NCBI GenBank assembly: GCA_030737835.1
Contig: CM060857.1
Coordinates: 434,001 to 498,000 of the forward strand
Direction of reading: 5' to 3'
Length of the DNA: 64,000 nucleotides
Source of the DNA: Acorus gramineus
Lineage: Eukaryota; Streptophyta; Magnoliopsida; Acorales; Acoraceae
Position 1 is the stretch's first letter. Each line of letters begins with the position of its first letter. Shown piece by piece: positions 10,697-22,193 of the stretch. A program made the translations under genes and the position numbers. The notes beneath the pieces were generated by a model. That model was not told the origin of the DNA, ran no database searches, and was given only the letters and a program-made list of their open reading frames with translations.

Positions 10697-13347
10697 ATGG
10701 ATAAAAGTTGGATGCAAAAACCAAGAAATAGTTTTGAATATATGAATGGAGTCATTCAATTTTTAGATTTTGCATTTACACGATCACCATTTGGAAACAA
10801 AATTCAATGCCCATGTAAGGATTGTCGAAATGTATTCCATAAGGAACGTGATGATGTTCATGGAGATTTATTATGGAAGGGGATATTGCCGAACTATACT
10901 ACTTGGTATCTTCATGGTGAAAAATTTCCAGGTGAATATAGCAGCGATGAAACCTCTAACGAGGGTGATGATATTTAGGGAATGCTACATGATGCGTTTG
11001 GAATACATGATTCGGTTGATAGGGATGATAATGAATTAAATGAGAATAGTTCCCATGAGCCAAATTTTGAAGCAGAAAAGTTTTATGAGTTGTTGAAAGA
11101 TGCTGAGACTGAATTGTATCCAGGGTGTACTACATTTTCAAAGCTTTCTTTTATTGTCCAGTTGTTACATTTGAAGTGTCTCAATGGATGGAGCAACAAG
11201 TCCTTTGATATGTTATTGGAATTGTTGAAAAAGGTACTACCAGAAGGTGAAAAATTACCAAAGAACCATTATGAATCTAAAAAAATTCTTCAAGAGTTTG
11301 GCCTGGATTATAAAAGATTGATGCTTGCCCAAATGATTGTATGTTATATTGGAAGGAGAATAAAAATGCAACTGAATGCGTTGTATGTGGTTTGTCACGG
11401 TGGAAGTCATATTCAAATGAAAATTTGACAAATGCATCAGATTTAACAGGGAAAGAAAAAAGGTATCTGCAAAAACTTTACGTTATTTTCCATTAAAACC
11501 AAGACTTCAGAGGTTGTTCATGTCAACAAAAACAACGGAGGATATGAGATGGCATGCTACTACACGTAAAGAAGATGGAGTATTAAGGCATCCTCTTGAC
11601 TCTGAGGTTTGAAAAGCTATTGACAAGGAATATCCTTCTTTTGGATAAAAAGCTCGTAATGTTAGACTTGGTTTAGCAAGTGATGGATTTAATCCTTTTG
11701 CTAATATGGCTACTCCCTATAGCACATGGCCTGTTATTCTAATTCCATATAATTTGCCCCCATGGTTGTGCATGAAACAATCATTCTTCATGTTATCTCT
11801 TCTTATTCCCAGTCCTAAGGGTCCCCAAAATGATATAGATGTGTACCTACAACCATTGATAAATGAATTGAATGAATTGTGGTCGAATGGAGTCCAAACT
11901 TATGATGCATTCTCCAAGCAGAATTTTCAAATGCATGTTGTGCTCTTATGGACTATTAATGACTTCCCAGCCTATGCTAACTTATCAGGGTGGAGCACTA
12001 AAGGCCAAAAAGCGTGCCCATGTTGTCACAAACATACTTACTCTGATAGATTAAAGAACGGACATAAGTATTGTTATATGGGACACTATCGTTTCTTCTC
12101 ACTTGATCATAAATATCGGCAGAATAAGAAGTCTTTTAATAATAAGAAAGAGTTGGGAGTTGCGCCAAAACCTTTGAGTGGATTTGAAGTTATTGAAGAA
12201 TTGCGTGAATATAAGCAAGTAACCTTTGGTAAGGCAGATAAAAATAAGTCCAAGCAGCAGAGAAACAGCGATGAATATCATTTGCCAAAAAATTGGACGA
12301 AGAAGAGTATATTTTTTCAATTGCCATATTGGAAACATATTGTATTGCGTCATAATTTGGATGTTATGCACATTGAGAAGAATGTTTGTGATAATGTGAT
12401 TTCTACATTATTGAACATAAATGAGAAGACAAAAGATAATTTGAATTCTCGTCTCGATCTACAGATATTGGGCATAAGGGAACAACTCCATCCTATACAA
12501 GAGGGAGCAAAGTTTTTAATACCACCAGCATGCTACACAATGTCTTTGAATGAGAAACGAAAATTTTGCAAATGCTTGAAGGACATTAAAGTACCTGATA
12601 GTTATTCATCAAACATCTCAAGATGTGTTCAAGTCAAACAAGGCAAAATCTCGGGATTGAAGAGTCATGATTGTCATGTGCTTATGCAACAATTTATTCC
12701 GCTTGCAATACGTGGACTTCTGCCGAATCAAGTTTGTTCATCTTTGATCGAGTTGTCGACATTTTTTAAGCAACTATGTTCTAAGGTGTTGAAAGTTGTG
12801 GAGTTGGAGAACCTTCAAACTCGTATTGCTATAATATTGTGTAAATTGGAGATGATATTTCCACCATCATTCTTCGATGTTATGGTACATTTACCTGTTC
12901 ATCTAGCAAAGGAGGCCAAGTTAGCTGGACCAGTGCAATACCGATGGATGTATCCAATTGAGAGGTTATTATACTACTACTTTTTAATATAATTTTTTTT
13001 AGGGATATATATCATTATTTTTTTATTGACATAGAGAAAATTCTAATATAGGTACCTACATAGACTCAAGTCATATGTTCGGAATAAAAATTATCCAGAG
13101 GGTTCAATTGCAGAGGGATATCTCTCGGAAGAATCTTTAATCTTTTGAACGAGGTATTTACATGGGGTAGAGACAAGGTTGAATCGACCCGATCGAAATA
13201 ATGATGATGACATTGATGAATCACGAAAAAAGTTATCAATTTTCAATGGTTCTGGTCGCGGTTTAGGAAAGACTACTCCACGCTTGTTGACTAGAGAAGA
13301 GTTGGAACAAGTTCGTCTATATGTGTTAACAATTGTGATGAAATAAT
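10697..13347 (+). pseudogene. CACTA transposase (TNP2 / Transposase_21 with DUF4218), broken
   Basis: The N-terminus MDKSWMQKPRNSFEYMNG with CPCKDCRN is the transposase-associated domain of En/Spm elements. The Transposase_21 core follows (GLASDGFNPFANMATPYSTW, VILIPYNLPPWLCMK, DFPAYANLSGWSTKG, CPCC), then the conserved HNLDVMHIEKNVCDN block. The DUF4218 region (FFDVMVHLPVHLAKEAKLAGPVQYRWMYPIER) is interrupted by an AT-rich intron at about 12966-13050 and continues as YLHRLKSYVRNKNYPEGSIAEGY. Breaks: in-frame stops at 10976-10978, 11610-11612 and 11646-11648, a one-base frame change near 11310, another near 11460, and a stop near 13146. The element is therefore defective, though the family is certain. 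Confidence 0.9.
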
Positions 13348-13440
13348 TCCATTCATTCAGTAAGTACTTACCCACTAGACATCTACTTTTCAGGGTTATA
13401 TGTTACAATATAGTTTTGATTAAATTTTAATATAACCACC

Positions 13441-13856
13441 AAGGAGATTGTTCATCTTAGACGTCTCTTGGTAGATCTGAGAGTTACTATGACTGGTTCT
13501 ACTCCTCTTCATTATGATAATCGGTCTGCTATTCAGATTACCAGCAATCCGGTCTTTCATGAGAGAACCAAACACATTGAGATCGACTGTCACTTCGTTC
13601 GTCAGCACTTTCTTGCAGAGACATTATCGCTTTCTTTACGAAGTCACATCCAGTTTCTCGATTTCAGTTTCTCCTTCGCAAACTCATTTTGTATGATCCA
13701 CCGTGAGTTTGAGGGGAACTATTAGATTATATATGTTATCTCATAATATAAGTATTGTATTACACGTGTAACTCCTAGACACTTGTATATATAAAGGGAT
13801 TAAACCTTAAGTGGAATACAAGGATTTTCATTATTTCATTCTCTCATTCTAACAGT
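13441..13856 (+). mobile_element. Ty1/copia fossil: RNase H end plus short LTR
   Basis: About 280 bp reads like the C-terminal RNase H region of copia polyproteins (words LHYDNRSAIQI, FHERTKHIEIDCHFVR), followed by a purine-rich tract and an LTR-like sequence of about 134 bp ending in CTAACA. The rest of the element is missing, so this is a broken 3' fragment. It abuts the truncated CACTA element. Confidence 0.75.
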
Positions 13857-14190
13857 TTTATTTAGGATTGGGGTAAGTTATGTGTGGGTGGTAGATTTTT
13901 TTTTTTTTTTTTAGCATGGGAGTTGGGTGATTTCTGAGTAGTTTTTTTGGGTCTCCTATGGAATGATCTTATGTAGATGGCTCTCTTACGAACATCATTC
14001 CTTTATTTTCTTTTATGTTTGTTGCATTGTTCTTGGACTTGCTTCTTGTCTTAACAGAAGGGTTGTAAGCCTACGGTTTTTTTTAAAAAATAATAAATAA
14101 TAAAAAATAAAAAAACAGAGAACGATGTCGTCTTGAATTTAGCTCCGTTTGGGTAGTCCATATAAGTTATTTCATTTCAGAATAGATAAC
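13857..14190. other. Spacer between retroelement scraps
   Basis: T-rich and AT-rich DNA with no coding potential. A short AGCTCCGTTTGGGTAG word near 14140 looks like a worn MITE end. Confidence 0.4.
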
Positions 14191-14191
14191 T

Positions 14192-14420
14192 TGTTATATA
14201 TGTGTCACTTTTAACCTTCTGGTAACCGTTGGGACATTCTAGCAGTTTTTTGGTTTTTTTTCGTTTTTCGATCGGAACCGCTAAAATTTTAGGCTTTTAG
14301 CTATCACCTTGAGGTTGAGGGCTACGATTGAAAATGTAACTGCATATTATGTGTCCTGGTGCCATTCCAAGCCGCTCACGAAAATTTCATCGCTATTCGT
14401 ATACATTTCGGACCAAATTT
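14192..14420 (+). mobile_element. LTR fragment of the same family as the solo LTR at 51131-53804
   Basis: Begins TGTTATATATGTGTCAC and follows the first 230 bp of the long LTR near 51131 (GGTAACCGTT, TTTTTCGATCGG, ACTGCATATT, CACGAAAATTTCATCG) with many scattered differences. It is an old truncated fossil of the LTR 5' end with no internal parts. Confidence 0.75.
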
Positions 14421-14442
14421 CTTCTTCCACATGATGTATTTT

Positions 14443-14873
14443 AAAATTTTTAACAAATCCCAAAATTCAAAATTGAGTTAGACCTAACAAAAGAACAAAG
14501 CAGCATCAAAGAAACAAAAAACATATAACACAAAATGATTTACGTGGTTCAGCATGTAGCCTACGTCCACGTGAGAAGAGAGGGATGATCATTTTTATTC
14601 ATTGTGATACAATGGAGGTTACATAAGCCCAATATAAACAAATACAACAACTAAGCATCAATTGCACCAATTAAGGAGATAAAAACAAATCTCTACAAAT
14701 CTCTCACCCCAATTAAGAAGCACAAACTGATAGAAACAAATCTCCACAAATCTCTTATCATATCAACCCTTGATTATAAACAAATCTCCATTACTCTCGC
14801 TTCTCCATTAAATTTTTTAACAAATCCCAAAATTCAAAATTGAGTTAGACCTAACAAAAGAACAAAGCAGCAT
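14443..14873. repeat. About 60 bp direct repeat flanking an LTR-like insert
   Basis: A stretch running from AACAAATCCCAAAATTC to AACAAAGCAGCAT occurs at about 14447-14507 and again at 14816-14873, almost identical. Between them lies about 310 bp containing ATTTACGTGGTTC and GCCTACGTCCACG, words common in plant LTRs. Either the insert is a fossil retroelement scrap or the copies are terminal repeats of a very short element. The whole is broken or non-coding. Confidence 0.55.
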
Positions 14874-15058
14874 GTATGGAGCTGTATGGTAAAATATGAA
14901 GGGCAAGGTTTGTGAGGGTACATCCGGATATACCAAAATATACAAGATCGATCAAACTCCAAGTAAGAATAATTCCAAATTTTTCATAATGATATATATG
15001 ATTTGAAATCAACAGGATATACAAATTAGACACGAGTAATCAAAACATTTAAGACTTA

Positions 15059-15399
15059 GGGTCCGTTTAGAAACACAGATTGAAAAGTAGCTTTTGAAAT
15101 AAAGCTGCTTTTTAAGATAATTTTAGACGTTGACTTTTTTAGGATGCTTTTTTAAAATCAGGAATCAATATTTGAAAGGAGTTTAATGTTTGGCAGAGAA
15201 AGTTGCTTTTCAATTCAAAAAATCGATTCCGATCAAAAAGCGTTGTTTCTGAGCTTTTTAAAACACAGATTTCGAGGGAAAAATTAAAAGGAATCCAGCT
15301 TCCGATTCTGCAAAAAGCTGCCCCGTTTGGCTGCACGCTTTTAGCTTTTCAGCTTTTCAAAAAGCAAAAGCGCGCCGAATCGTGCAACCAAACGGGGCC
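15059..15399. mobile_element. PIF/Harbinger-type MITE, about 341 bp, TSD TTA
   Basis: The left end GGGTCCGTTTAGAAACA and the right end TGCAACCAAACGGGGCC form an imperfect inverted repeat flanked by TTA at 15056-15058 and 15400-15402. A second terminus-like word (CCCCGTTTGGCTGCACG) near 15320 suggests a nested or rearranged copy. Confidence 0.7.
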
Positions 15400-15939
15400 T
15401 TAGTTAAACAACCAAGCAGAGAGAAACATGATTCTAGATGTGAAGTCAATCCAATTGAAAATGCGTAAATCGAACAGAATCCAAGAGTATCCAACCAAAA
15501 TAACAACAACAATAAAAATGCATATAATTCTTGGAACTTTTGAGACAAACTTTTTGAACGATATCTTTAATTTACAGCCTTTTATGTTCTATATTTGGAC
15601 TAATAAATTTTTTTAAAAAAAAAAGTAAATATTCATTACCATGATTTCATTTCTGATTTTGAAATGCAACTCTGAACATGTAAAAACATTGTAAATATGA
15701 ACATGTTAAAACATTGGTCTACCACCTATGAAGGTGGATGGTGATGAGCCACCCGTTTGGCAATGGGACAACTCCACAGCCACCTCCACCCTCTGGTGGA
15801 GCTACATAGGGGCAAGTGGAGCTTTACCTGATCAAGCTCTTCCAATTCTTTCTACTTGAGGTATCACTGTATTAAGTTAAATAACTGTTATAACTAAATA
15901 ACCTGTCAGTTTTTATACATAAGGGATTCAATATATCAA
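15400..15939. other. Non-coding spacer with ankyrin-cluster similarity at its end
   Basis: No gene seen. The piece 15825-15890 (TTTACCTGATCAAGCTC, TTGAGGTATCACTGTATTAA) matches 30195-30260, downstream of the intact ankyrin gene, so it probably represents the 3' flank of a lost ankyrin unit. Confidence 0.5.
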
Positions 15940-18715
15940 AACTTTTCTTTCATATTTTATAAATTTTTATCCACATTTTATTTTACTTTTATTTATAACT
16001 TACTCATGGTAAATTAAACAACAATTTTTCCTTTTTTAATGTGAATACATAAAAAATAATTAAACATAAAATAACTTATTTTTTATCATTATTAAAATGA
16101 TTATTTATCTTAAAATAACTTATGTTGCTATCTATACTCGGGTTACTAAATATAAGGTGGATGCTGAATTTAAGTTGAACTATAGGACCCAGATCAATTG
16201 TTCATTGGAGTCGTCTCTTCCTTTCATTCAATGCTTGAGACGCAGCATGTCAGTGCGGTGACAAAAAATTGAAAGTTTAATTCACATGTGTTTTTTCATG
16301 AAATGTGTACATTTGTAAATATTATCCGATAAGATAAATACAAAGATAGTTTAATAAACTATTTTATATAGATATTTTGTGATTAATGTCAATTTAGTAA
16401 CCCTAATCGAGGATGAGAATTTTCTTTTTTTCCCAAAAATATGTATTTGCTCGATTCTGTAGGAAGTACGAATAAATTTTTCTTTAGATTGAGAAGAAAC
16501 ATCAGATTGATCCTCCATATACAGGGTATCATAAAAAGTAGTTGGATATACGTTAAAGACAATGACCACAGTTAAGTTTAGCTTTTTAAATAATAATTGA
16601 TTAATCATTTAAACTAAATAGAAATGTACTGTTTGACAAGTACATGCATTATATAATCAATCAGTTTGCTTTTCCAATTATTCGAATAAGCTTTGGATTA
16701 CATGTGATAGATATGTAGCCCGTTTAGAAATAAGTTTGAAAATAAGATTTTAAATAAAGTGGTTTAAATAGACTTTGATTCATAAAAAGTATATTTTCTG
16801 TGCTTTTTAAAAAACAACCCTTTTATAAAAGCTGTAAATAACTTTTTAATTAAACTGGATTCTTGAAACCCGTTTGATAATATATTTGACTTTCTGTTTA
16901 ATTAAAAACAGAATCACCCTCAATCGTGTTATTAAACAAGTCCATGTCCGCCCTAATGAGAGATTTTTTGGTGTATATATATGGTATACAGACAAAAGGC
17001 TATTAACGGATGGAATCTTCTATGCGTTCCATCAAATCTTTTTCAGACACTGGAACTAAGCAAAGAACATTTAACAAACAATTCCCAACACATAATATAT
17101 CTACAAACATTATTCACATAATCAAATCTTTCTCACACACTAGAATAACAGGCACACGCAACCAGATAATCCCAACACACAATCCACCAACATGGAATCG
17201 AATCTTTTAGGGCGCGGCTATCCCCACCAAGTCTTTTTCTTACCCCACCAATAAAAAAAAAAATGGTGTTCGGCTGTTCCCACCAATCCAGGTCGACCGA
17301 ACTTAGTCATCATTTTAGATTTTGGACGACCGAACTTAGTCGTCATTTCAGGTTTTGGACGACCGAAATTGGTCGCCATATCAGGTTTTGGGCGACCAAA
17401 ATTAGTTGAACAGGGTCCAAAATTATATTTACATGTTCTTTGTAAACAAATAAAAATTTGGGTTTATCCATCATATTCTACATTTATTCTTTTATCCAAA
17501 TAACAGCTAAGGGACTGAAAAAAAATGTAAGTAGGTATACTTTCAATTAATTCAAATTTTTATAGAAAAATATCTTATTAGACAAATATATATCATTTTT
17601 AAGCTTCGTTTGAATTCATAGTTAAGCGGATTCTTTGTTTAAAAACAAAAAAAACCTACCAGTTGATCCAAACACATTTTATATTTAGCTTTTAAAAATT
17701 TGTCTGTCACTTATGTAAAAAAATTATTCTTATGTTCTACATTTAAGAATAATAATTGATTCTCCCTACATTACAACTCAGACTTGGAGTGGCATGAAAG
17801 ATCCAAGGAGGATACACGTCATGGAATTAAGTTTCTAAGAAAAAAAATTAAAAACTTTATTACAAATTATGTTCGACCAAGTTCGATCGTCCGAAACCTT
17901 AAATGGCGACCAAGTTAGGTCACCCAAAATATGAAATGACGACCAAGTTCGATCGCTGAAAACTTAAAATGACAACCAAGTTTGGTCGACCTGACCGGAT
18001 CGGTGAGAATAGAAAAAACACCGTTTTTTTTTTTATTATTGGTGGGATAAGAAAAAGATTTGGTAAGAATAGACGCGCCCAATCTTCTATCTATCTCGTG
18101 CACTACAATATAATAAAAAGAAAAGAATACTCAACCAACCAAATCCCAGCACACAATCCAATTCCACCACAGAATGATTAAAGATAACAAAACTATGAGA
18201 ACCCCGGAACATCTTATCTTAACTATCCAATTCCACCCAAAAACGAGCCGAATTATGCTCCTCTCACAGGATATATATGTGCAGGGACATCCAGGAAGGA
18301 TATGATGAAGAGAGATAGGGGAAGAGTAGAAGGAATTAGGGGTGCAAATTAACTCGAATCAACCTGATTTTGGGTGGATTTGAACTGGTGTTTTGGAATT
18401 ATCAGTTAGCTTTCCCAAATTTTCGAAAAAGTTCCGATGATTCTGTGCTATGTGACTAAGCCACGTGAACATAAAAAGCTAATCATTTGTAATGTCATTT
18501 AATTTACAAGAAAAATCTTGCTTTAATTTCTTTTGAATCACCTGAGTGGCACCTGCGAACACTGAATTTCTCTGTATTGATAGCACAGAGGATCTCACTG
18601 AAACCTGTCGGCCATGACCAAAGATTTTTTTTTGTGAGTGAGATACAAAAAGGCTATATTAGTGGATGGAGGATCATCTCCAAGTTCCATAAATACAGAT
18701 CGTGAAAGAGGTTGT
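15940..18715 (+). repeat. Duplicated ankyrin upstream block lacking its gene
   Basis: This block follows 23445-25012 (upstream of the intact ankyrin gene) in the same order: CATTTGTAAAT, AGACAAAAGGCTATTAA, ACACAATCCAATTCCACCAC, CACCTGCGAAC, TGAGTGAGATACA, GGATGGAGGATCATCTCCAAG. Relative to that copy it has insertions near 16719-16945 and 18350-18440 and the 871 bp element at 17210. Similarity ends at GATCGTGAAAG near 18708, about 20 bp before where the start codon would lie; no ankyrin exon follows. It is an orphan upstream region. Confidence 0.8.
17210..18080. mobile_element. Mutator-type non-autonomous element, 871 bp, 9 bp TSD
   Basis: Terminal inverted repeats of roughly 90 bp or more begin GGGCGCGGCTAT at the left and GGGCGCGTCTAT on the complement of the right end. 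The flanks are AATCTTTTA (17201-17209) and AATCTTCTA (18081-18089), an 8-of-9 match to a 9 bp duplication. The paralogous block at 24465-24480 holds the uninterrupted site (AATCAAATCTTCTATC). Subterminal zones are built from repeated GACGACCGAA/TTCGGTCG units in opposite orientation. There is no coding capacity. Confidence 0.88.
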
Positions 18716-19519
18716 CGGAGATGGAGGAGTGGCCTGATCTAGACCCAGATCCAATCTAATAAAAAGCTTAAAATATCTGATCTGAAGAACAAGAGATTCA
18801 GTATAGACTCAACCTGAAGAACCCGATAATTAGAATGGGTGGAGTACGTGTCCAATCTGACACGATCCCATGGGCCTAATCGATCCAACTCAAAACACTA
18901 TGTGATTTTTTTTTTTCGTGATTCAACCCAACACCTATGATGCAATCCAACATTTATAACTAAAAAATTAAATCTAATTCTGATTAATCATTTAAAATTT
19001 TAAGTATTTGAAAATATTTTTACAATTCTTGATTTCACGTAAAAGTAGAATATTTCAAATTAGGCCTATCAACGGGTCGTGTCCAGACCCGGACCTAACC
19101 CAAACCCGATTACACGTGTAATATACCTGATCCAATTTGGACCTGAACATACAAACAGGTTGGACTCAGGTCCACCTCGACCTGATCCGATTTGGACCCG
19201 AACATACAAACGGGTCAGGCTCGAGTCCACCCTGACCTAATCTTATAGACTCGAGACCCAACTGTTTTATATATAACTCCATATGTTATTAGGTTATTAA
19301 TTAGTATTCATTGATCCATAATTTTATATCTCATTTATCAAGCATCACACTCTGACCTGTCCGTTTTTGTTCTTTTTTTCTCTATTCAACACGTGCGACG
19401 ACCACTGCTTTCTGTGTAATTATGGATGTGACGTTCCAATTTTTAAAGATTGGGAAACTGAATTGAAAGTTGGTTTATAATTTTATACCGTCCTTACAAC
19501 TGTTTTTTTTTTTTTTTTT
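18716..19519. other. Non-coding DNA with GGACC/CGGGTC-rich repeat words
   Basis: No gene seen. The part 19070-19260 is rich in GACCTGA, CGGGTC and GGACCCGAACATACAAAC words, two of them duplicated about 68 bp apart, similar to the edges of 1163-2290. A run of 20 T lies at about 19503-19522. Confidence 0.4.
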
Positions 19520-20070
19520 TTTGCAAAATTGTCCCATGGAAGGGGTAGTTTTCAACAAGAGCAGCAACTTGGATATTCTCTTCCAGGTTAAAACCCTTGG
19601 CTTTGGCATTCTGAATCAGTTTTGTGTACTCTAGGATTTGGGTAGTAACGGTTTTGTTTTCTATCATCCTATACTTTAACTAATCTAAGAAATTGTATCT
19701 TTCTAAACCCGCATCCTCTAAACCATATTTGTCTTCTAAGGCATTCGATAGTTCGAAGGATGTTTTGGTGGAGCAGTATGCATCATAAATTTCAGGAGAC
19801 AGGGTGGAAAGGATTCAACCATGACACAAATAATCAAGATCCTGAGGATTCACAGGAGGGTAGAAGAAATTTTGGTTGCAGACTGGTCTGTGACTTCAGT
19901 GGTGGGGTTTTTTCCAGAATCAACAGTGGGAACAGAGATAGCAAAAATAAGACCCAAAATTGTAAGCTAGTATTTCACCTGTTGCTGCCATCTCTTAAAG
20001 TTCTCTCCATTGAACTTGGTATCGGGTTTGGCCGACTCTCTATCATCATTAAAAGCCATGGTATATGGGT
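19520..20070 (-). mobile_element. Ty1/copia gag fossil
   Basis: On the - strand, pieces read like a copia gag/UBN2 region (words KFNGENFKRWQQ, YDAYCSTKTSFELSNALEDKYG, AKGFNLEENIQVAALVE). It is broken at several points and lacks protease, integrase and reverse transcriptase. The + strand open frame across 19760-20254 is its shadow. The DNA at 20071-20450 may be the leader/LTR side of the same fossil. Confidence 0.75.
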
Positions 20071-20526
20071 GAGGAGAAAAAGGTTTAATATGAAAATGGT
20101 TTCTGTTCATAAATTATTAGAAAAAACCTTTTTCGAAATCAGATTAAACTTGCATGCAATGGATGAAAAACAGATCAGGAGACAATGTGAACCGGTCGCT
20201 GACTTGAACAATCGCCAAAAAGAACAAAGAAAATTTTCTGTCGCCTCTTCTTGACCCAGACCCAATGATCAAATAAAAAATGCAAAATGCAAACGCAATC
20301 CACAAGCCTTACCCCCTTGGGACCCTACCCAAATAACAACTCTCTTCCTTATAAGGAGGATAGAGTTTATAAAATAACCAATATAGGACTATGTTGAGGA
20401 GTCACAAACCAATGAAAAAATAAATAGAGGGAACACATTTTTTTTTCAAAACATTCTAAGGGGGGGGTAGTCGATACAGACTGTGATGGATTTCTGTGGA
20501 CATTATTTAAGTGATGGACTTTTATA

Positions 20527-20812
20527 GACTTTGCAGACTTTCACAGACTTTTGTAGACTTTCGTGGACTTTTGCAGACTTTCACAAATTAACTCTCATGG
20601 ACTTTCACAGACTTTCACAAACTGACTCTCATGGACTTTCACAGATTTTCACAGACATTTGCAGATTGACTCTTATGGATTTTCATAGACTTTCACAGAC
20701 TTTTGCAGACTTTCACAAATCACTCTCATGGACTTTCACAGACTTTTGTAGACTTTCACAAATCACTCTCATGGACTTTCACATACTTTTACAGACTTTC
20801 AGAGATTGACTC
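20527..20812. repeat. Minisatellite array of GACTTTCACA units
   Basis: Short units (CAGACTTTCACA, ATGGACTTTCACAGACTTT, AATTAACTCTCATGG) recur with a higher-order period of about 40-50 bp. The open frame across it (repeated TFADFHKL-like residues) has no coding support. Arrays of this kind near element ends are common in PIF/Harbinger derivatives. Confidence 0.75.
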
Positions 20813-21007
20813 TTTTCACATGTGGATTTCTATTAATAAACACAAAAATATTTATAGAATTTTAAAATAACAAATAAAGAACTTAAATATTCAAATTCAA
20901 CATAAATTATTGATACCTAAAATAAAATGTAATTTAATATAGTAAATATCAATATTTATATATCTGAAATGTATATTGCTAGAATGCCATGATAAAGACA
21001 CCATTTT

Positions 21008-21235
21008 TAACTTGATAATATTACATTAGTTCACCATGAATATTGATGTCACGGTCATCCCACATACGTTTAGCTATATTTAACCGCCAATTATTGGCAT
21101 CTCCGCGTTGTTGCTCTTGAGTTTGAACTTCCGGAGAGTCTTCATTGTCCTCTCGTTGTTGCTCCTCAGTTAGAACAATTTCATCATCATCTTCTAGATC
21201 TTCTGAAAACTCATCTGAATGATACTCTAGTCATT
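21008..21235 (-). pseudogene. Harbinger-type nuclease C-terminal remnant
   Basis: The - strand reads an acidic stretch (SDEFSEDLEDDDEIVLTEEQ) followed by NNWRLNIAKRMWDDR. The second resembles the W-R-x-x-I/L-A-x-x-M-W end of plant Harbinger DDE nucleases (DDE_Tnp_4). It ends at a TAA/TAG-rich region near 21008-21030. The catalytic core is absent. A plain DNA-transposon remnant; the family call rests on this short motif. Confidence 0.5.
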
Positions 21236-21817
21236 ATATTACTTTAAATAAAAAATAAAATAAAAGCAATCAGTATATTTCATATATGTAAATATATTTT
21301 TTACTTTTATATATGTTTAAACATTATAAAAAATATATATATGCATCTATATTGTACAATAATAGAAACATCTTCAAGGAAAATCAAATCAAACATTATA
21401 CATATAATCAAATATATGATAAATCTATATTTTAAAAAATAATTGTGGATGATCTAGGCATATATAATATAATCTACCATTCTCATATATTCATCAAACA
21501 TATGAAGTGATAGGAATATTTCATACATATGGACATTCATAAAAAAAAAAGATGATAAATAAAGAAAAAAAAAGTGAATAAAAATATGAAAGGCATGTGA
21601 TAAAAATCATAAAGTAGATTTGTTAAAAGAAAAAAAGAAGAAATATTCACAATGCTGGAATAAAAGTCTATGAGAATCCCACCCATTTGGGTGGGATTTT
21701 GAAATGACATTTTCCTTTATATTTCTCTCTCTAAAGTCCACAAGAATCCATCACTTATGAAAGTCTTCACAAATCCTGTTTAAATTGAATAACACATGAC
21801 AAAATGTCTACCATGAG

Positions 21818-22112
21818 GAGTCTCAATCGAATAACGCTGGACTTTTTGTCCACGAAATAATGTCTTAATCGAATAACATTGGACTTTATGTCCACGAAAT
21901 AATGTCTCAATCGAATAACGCTGGACTTTATGTCCACGAAATAATGTCTCAATCGAATAACGCTGGACTTTATGTCCACGAAATAATGTCTCAATCGAAT
22001 AACGCTGGACTTTATGTCTACGAAATAATGTCTCAATCGAATAACGCTGGACTTTTTGTCTATGAAATAATGTCTCAATCGAATAACGCTGGACTTTTTG
22101 TCCACGAACCAA
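21818..22112. repeat. Tandem array, 42 bp unit, seven copies
   Basis: The unit containing GTCTCAATCGAATAACGCTGG and ACTTTDTGTCCACGAAATAAT repeats with an exact 42 bp period (for example at 21861, 21903, 21945, 21987, 22029, 22071). Because 42 is divisible by three, long repetitive open frames appear on both strands; they are composition artefacts. There is no spacer diversity, so it is not a CRISPR array. Confidence 0.92.
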
Positions 22113-22193
22113 AGTCCTGATTGAAAAACACAAGATTTACAAATCCACGAGCATAGACATTTTGTCCATGAAAATTCTAATTGACTACCCCCC

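Larger units (their letters stand above)
7141..13440 (+). mobile_element. CACTA (En/Spm-type) transposon, 3' end lost
   Basis: Starts with CCCTACAAGAATTTGA, one base from the canonical CACTACAAGAA terminus, immediately followed by palindromic GCGACGGCC/GGCCGTCGC subterminal repeats. It carries a TNP2-type transposase in the same orientation (10697-13347). The left junction lies inside an ankyrin exon, so it is exact. The matching right terminus (a CTTGTAGTG-like end preceded by subterminal repeats) is not seen before the copia fragment at 13441, and the displaced ankyrin sequence is also absent, so the right end was probably deleted. The coding frame is broken, so this copy cannot be autonomous. 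Confidence 0.85.
20460..22193. mobile_element. PIF/Harbinger-like non-autonomous element with two internal minisatellite arrays
   Basis: Bounded by GGGGGGTAGTC at 20461 and its complement GACTACCCCCC ending at 22193; the inverted similarity continues weakly inward (a CATGGA/TCCATG word). The two sides hold different tandem arrays (20527-20812 and 21818-22112). Between them a - strand remnant at 21008-21230 looks like the C-terminal tail of a Harbinger nuclease, which sets the superfamily. The target duplication is not clear. Confidence 0.6.

Noticed and set aside
19760-20254. 164-codon + strand open frame
   Set aside because: Shadow of a copia gag remnant on the - strand; the + strand product has no recognisable family.
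20531-20809. Repetitive open frame (TFADFHKL-like residues)
   Set aside because: Simple translation of a minisatellite.
21767-22133. CRISPR-like array or repeat protein
   Set aside because: The 42 bp units are directly tandem without unique spacers, in a plant genome, and all frames are open only because the unit length is a multiple of three.
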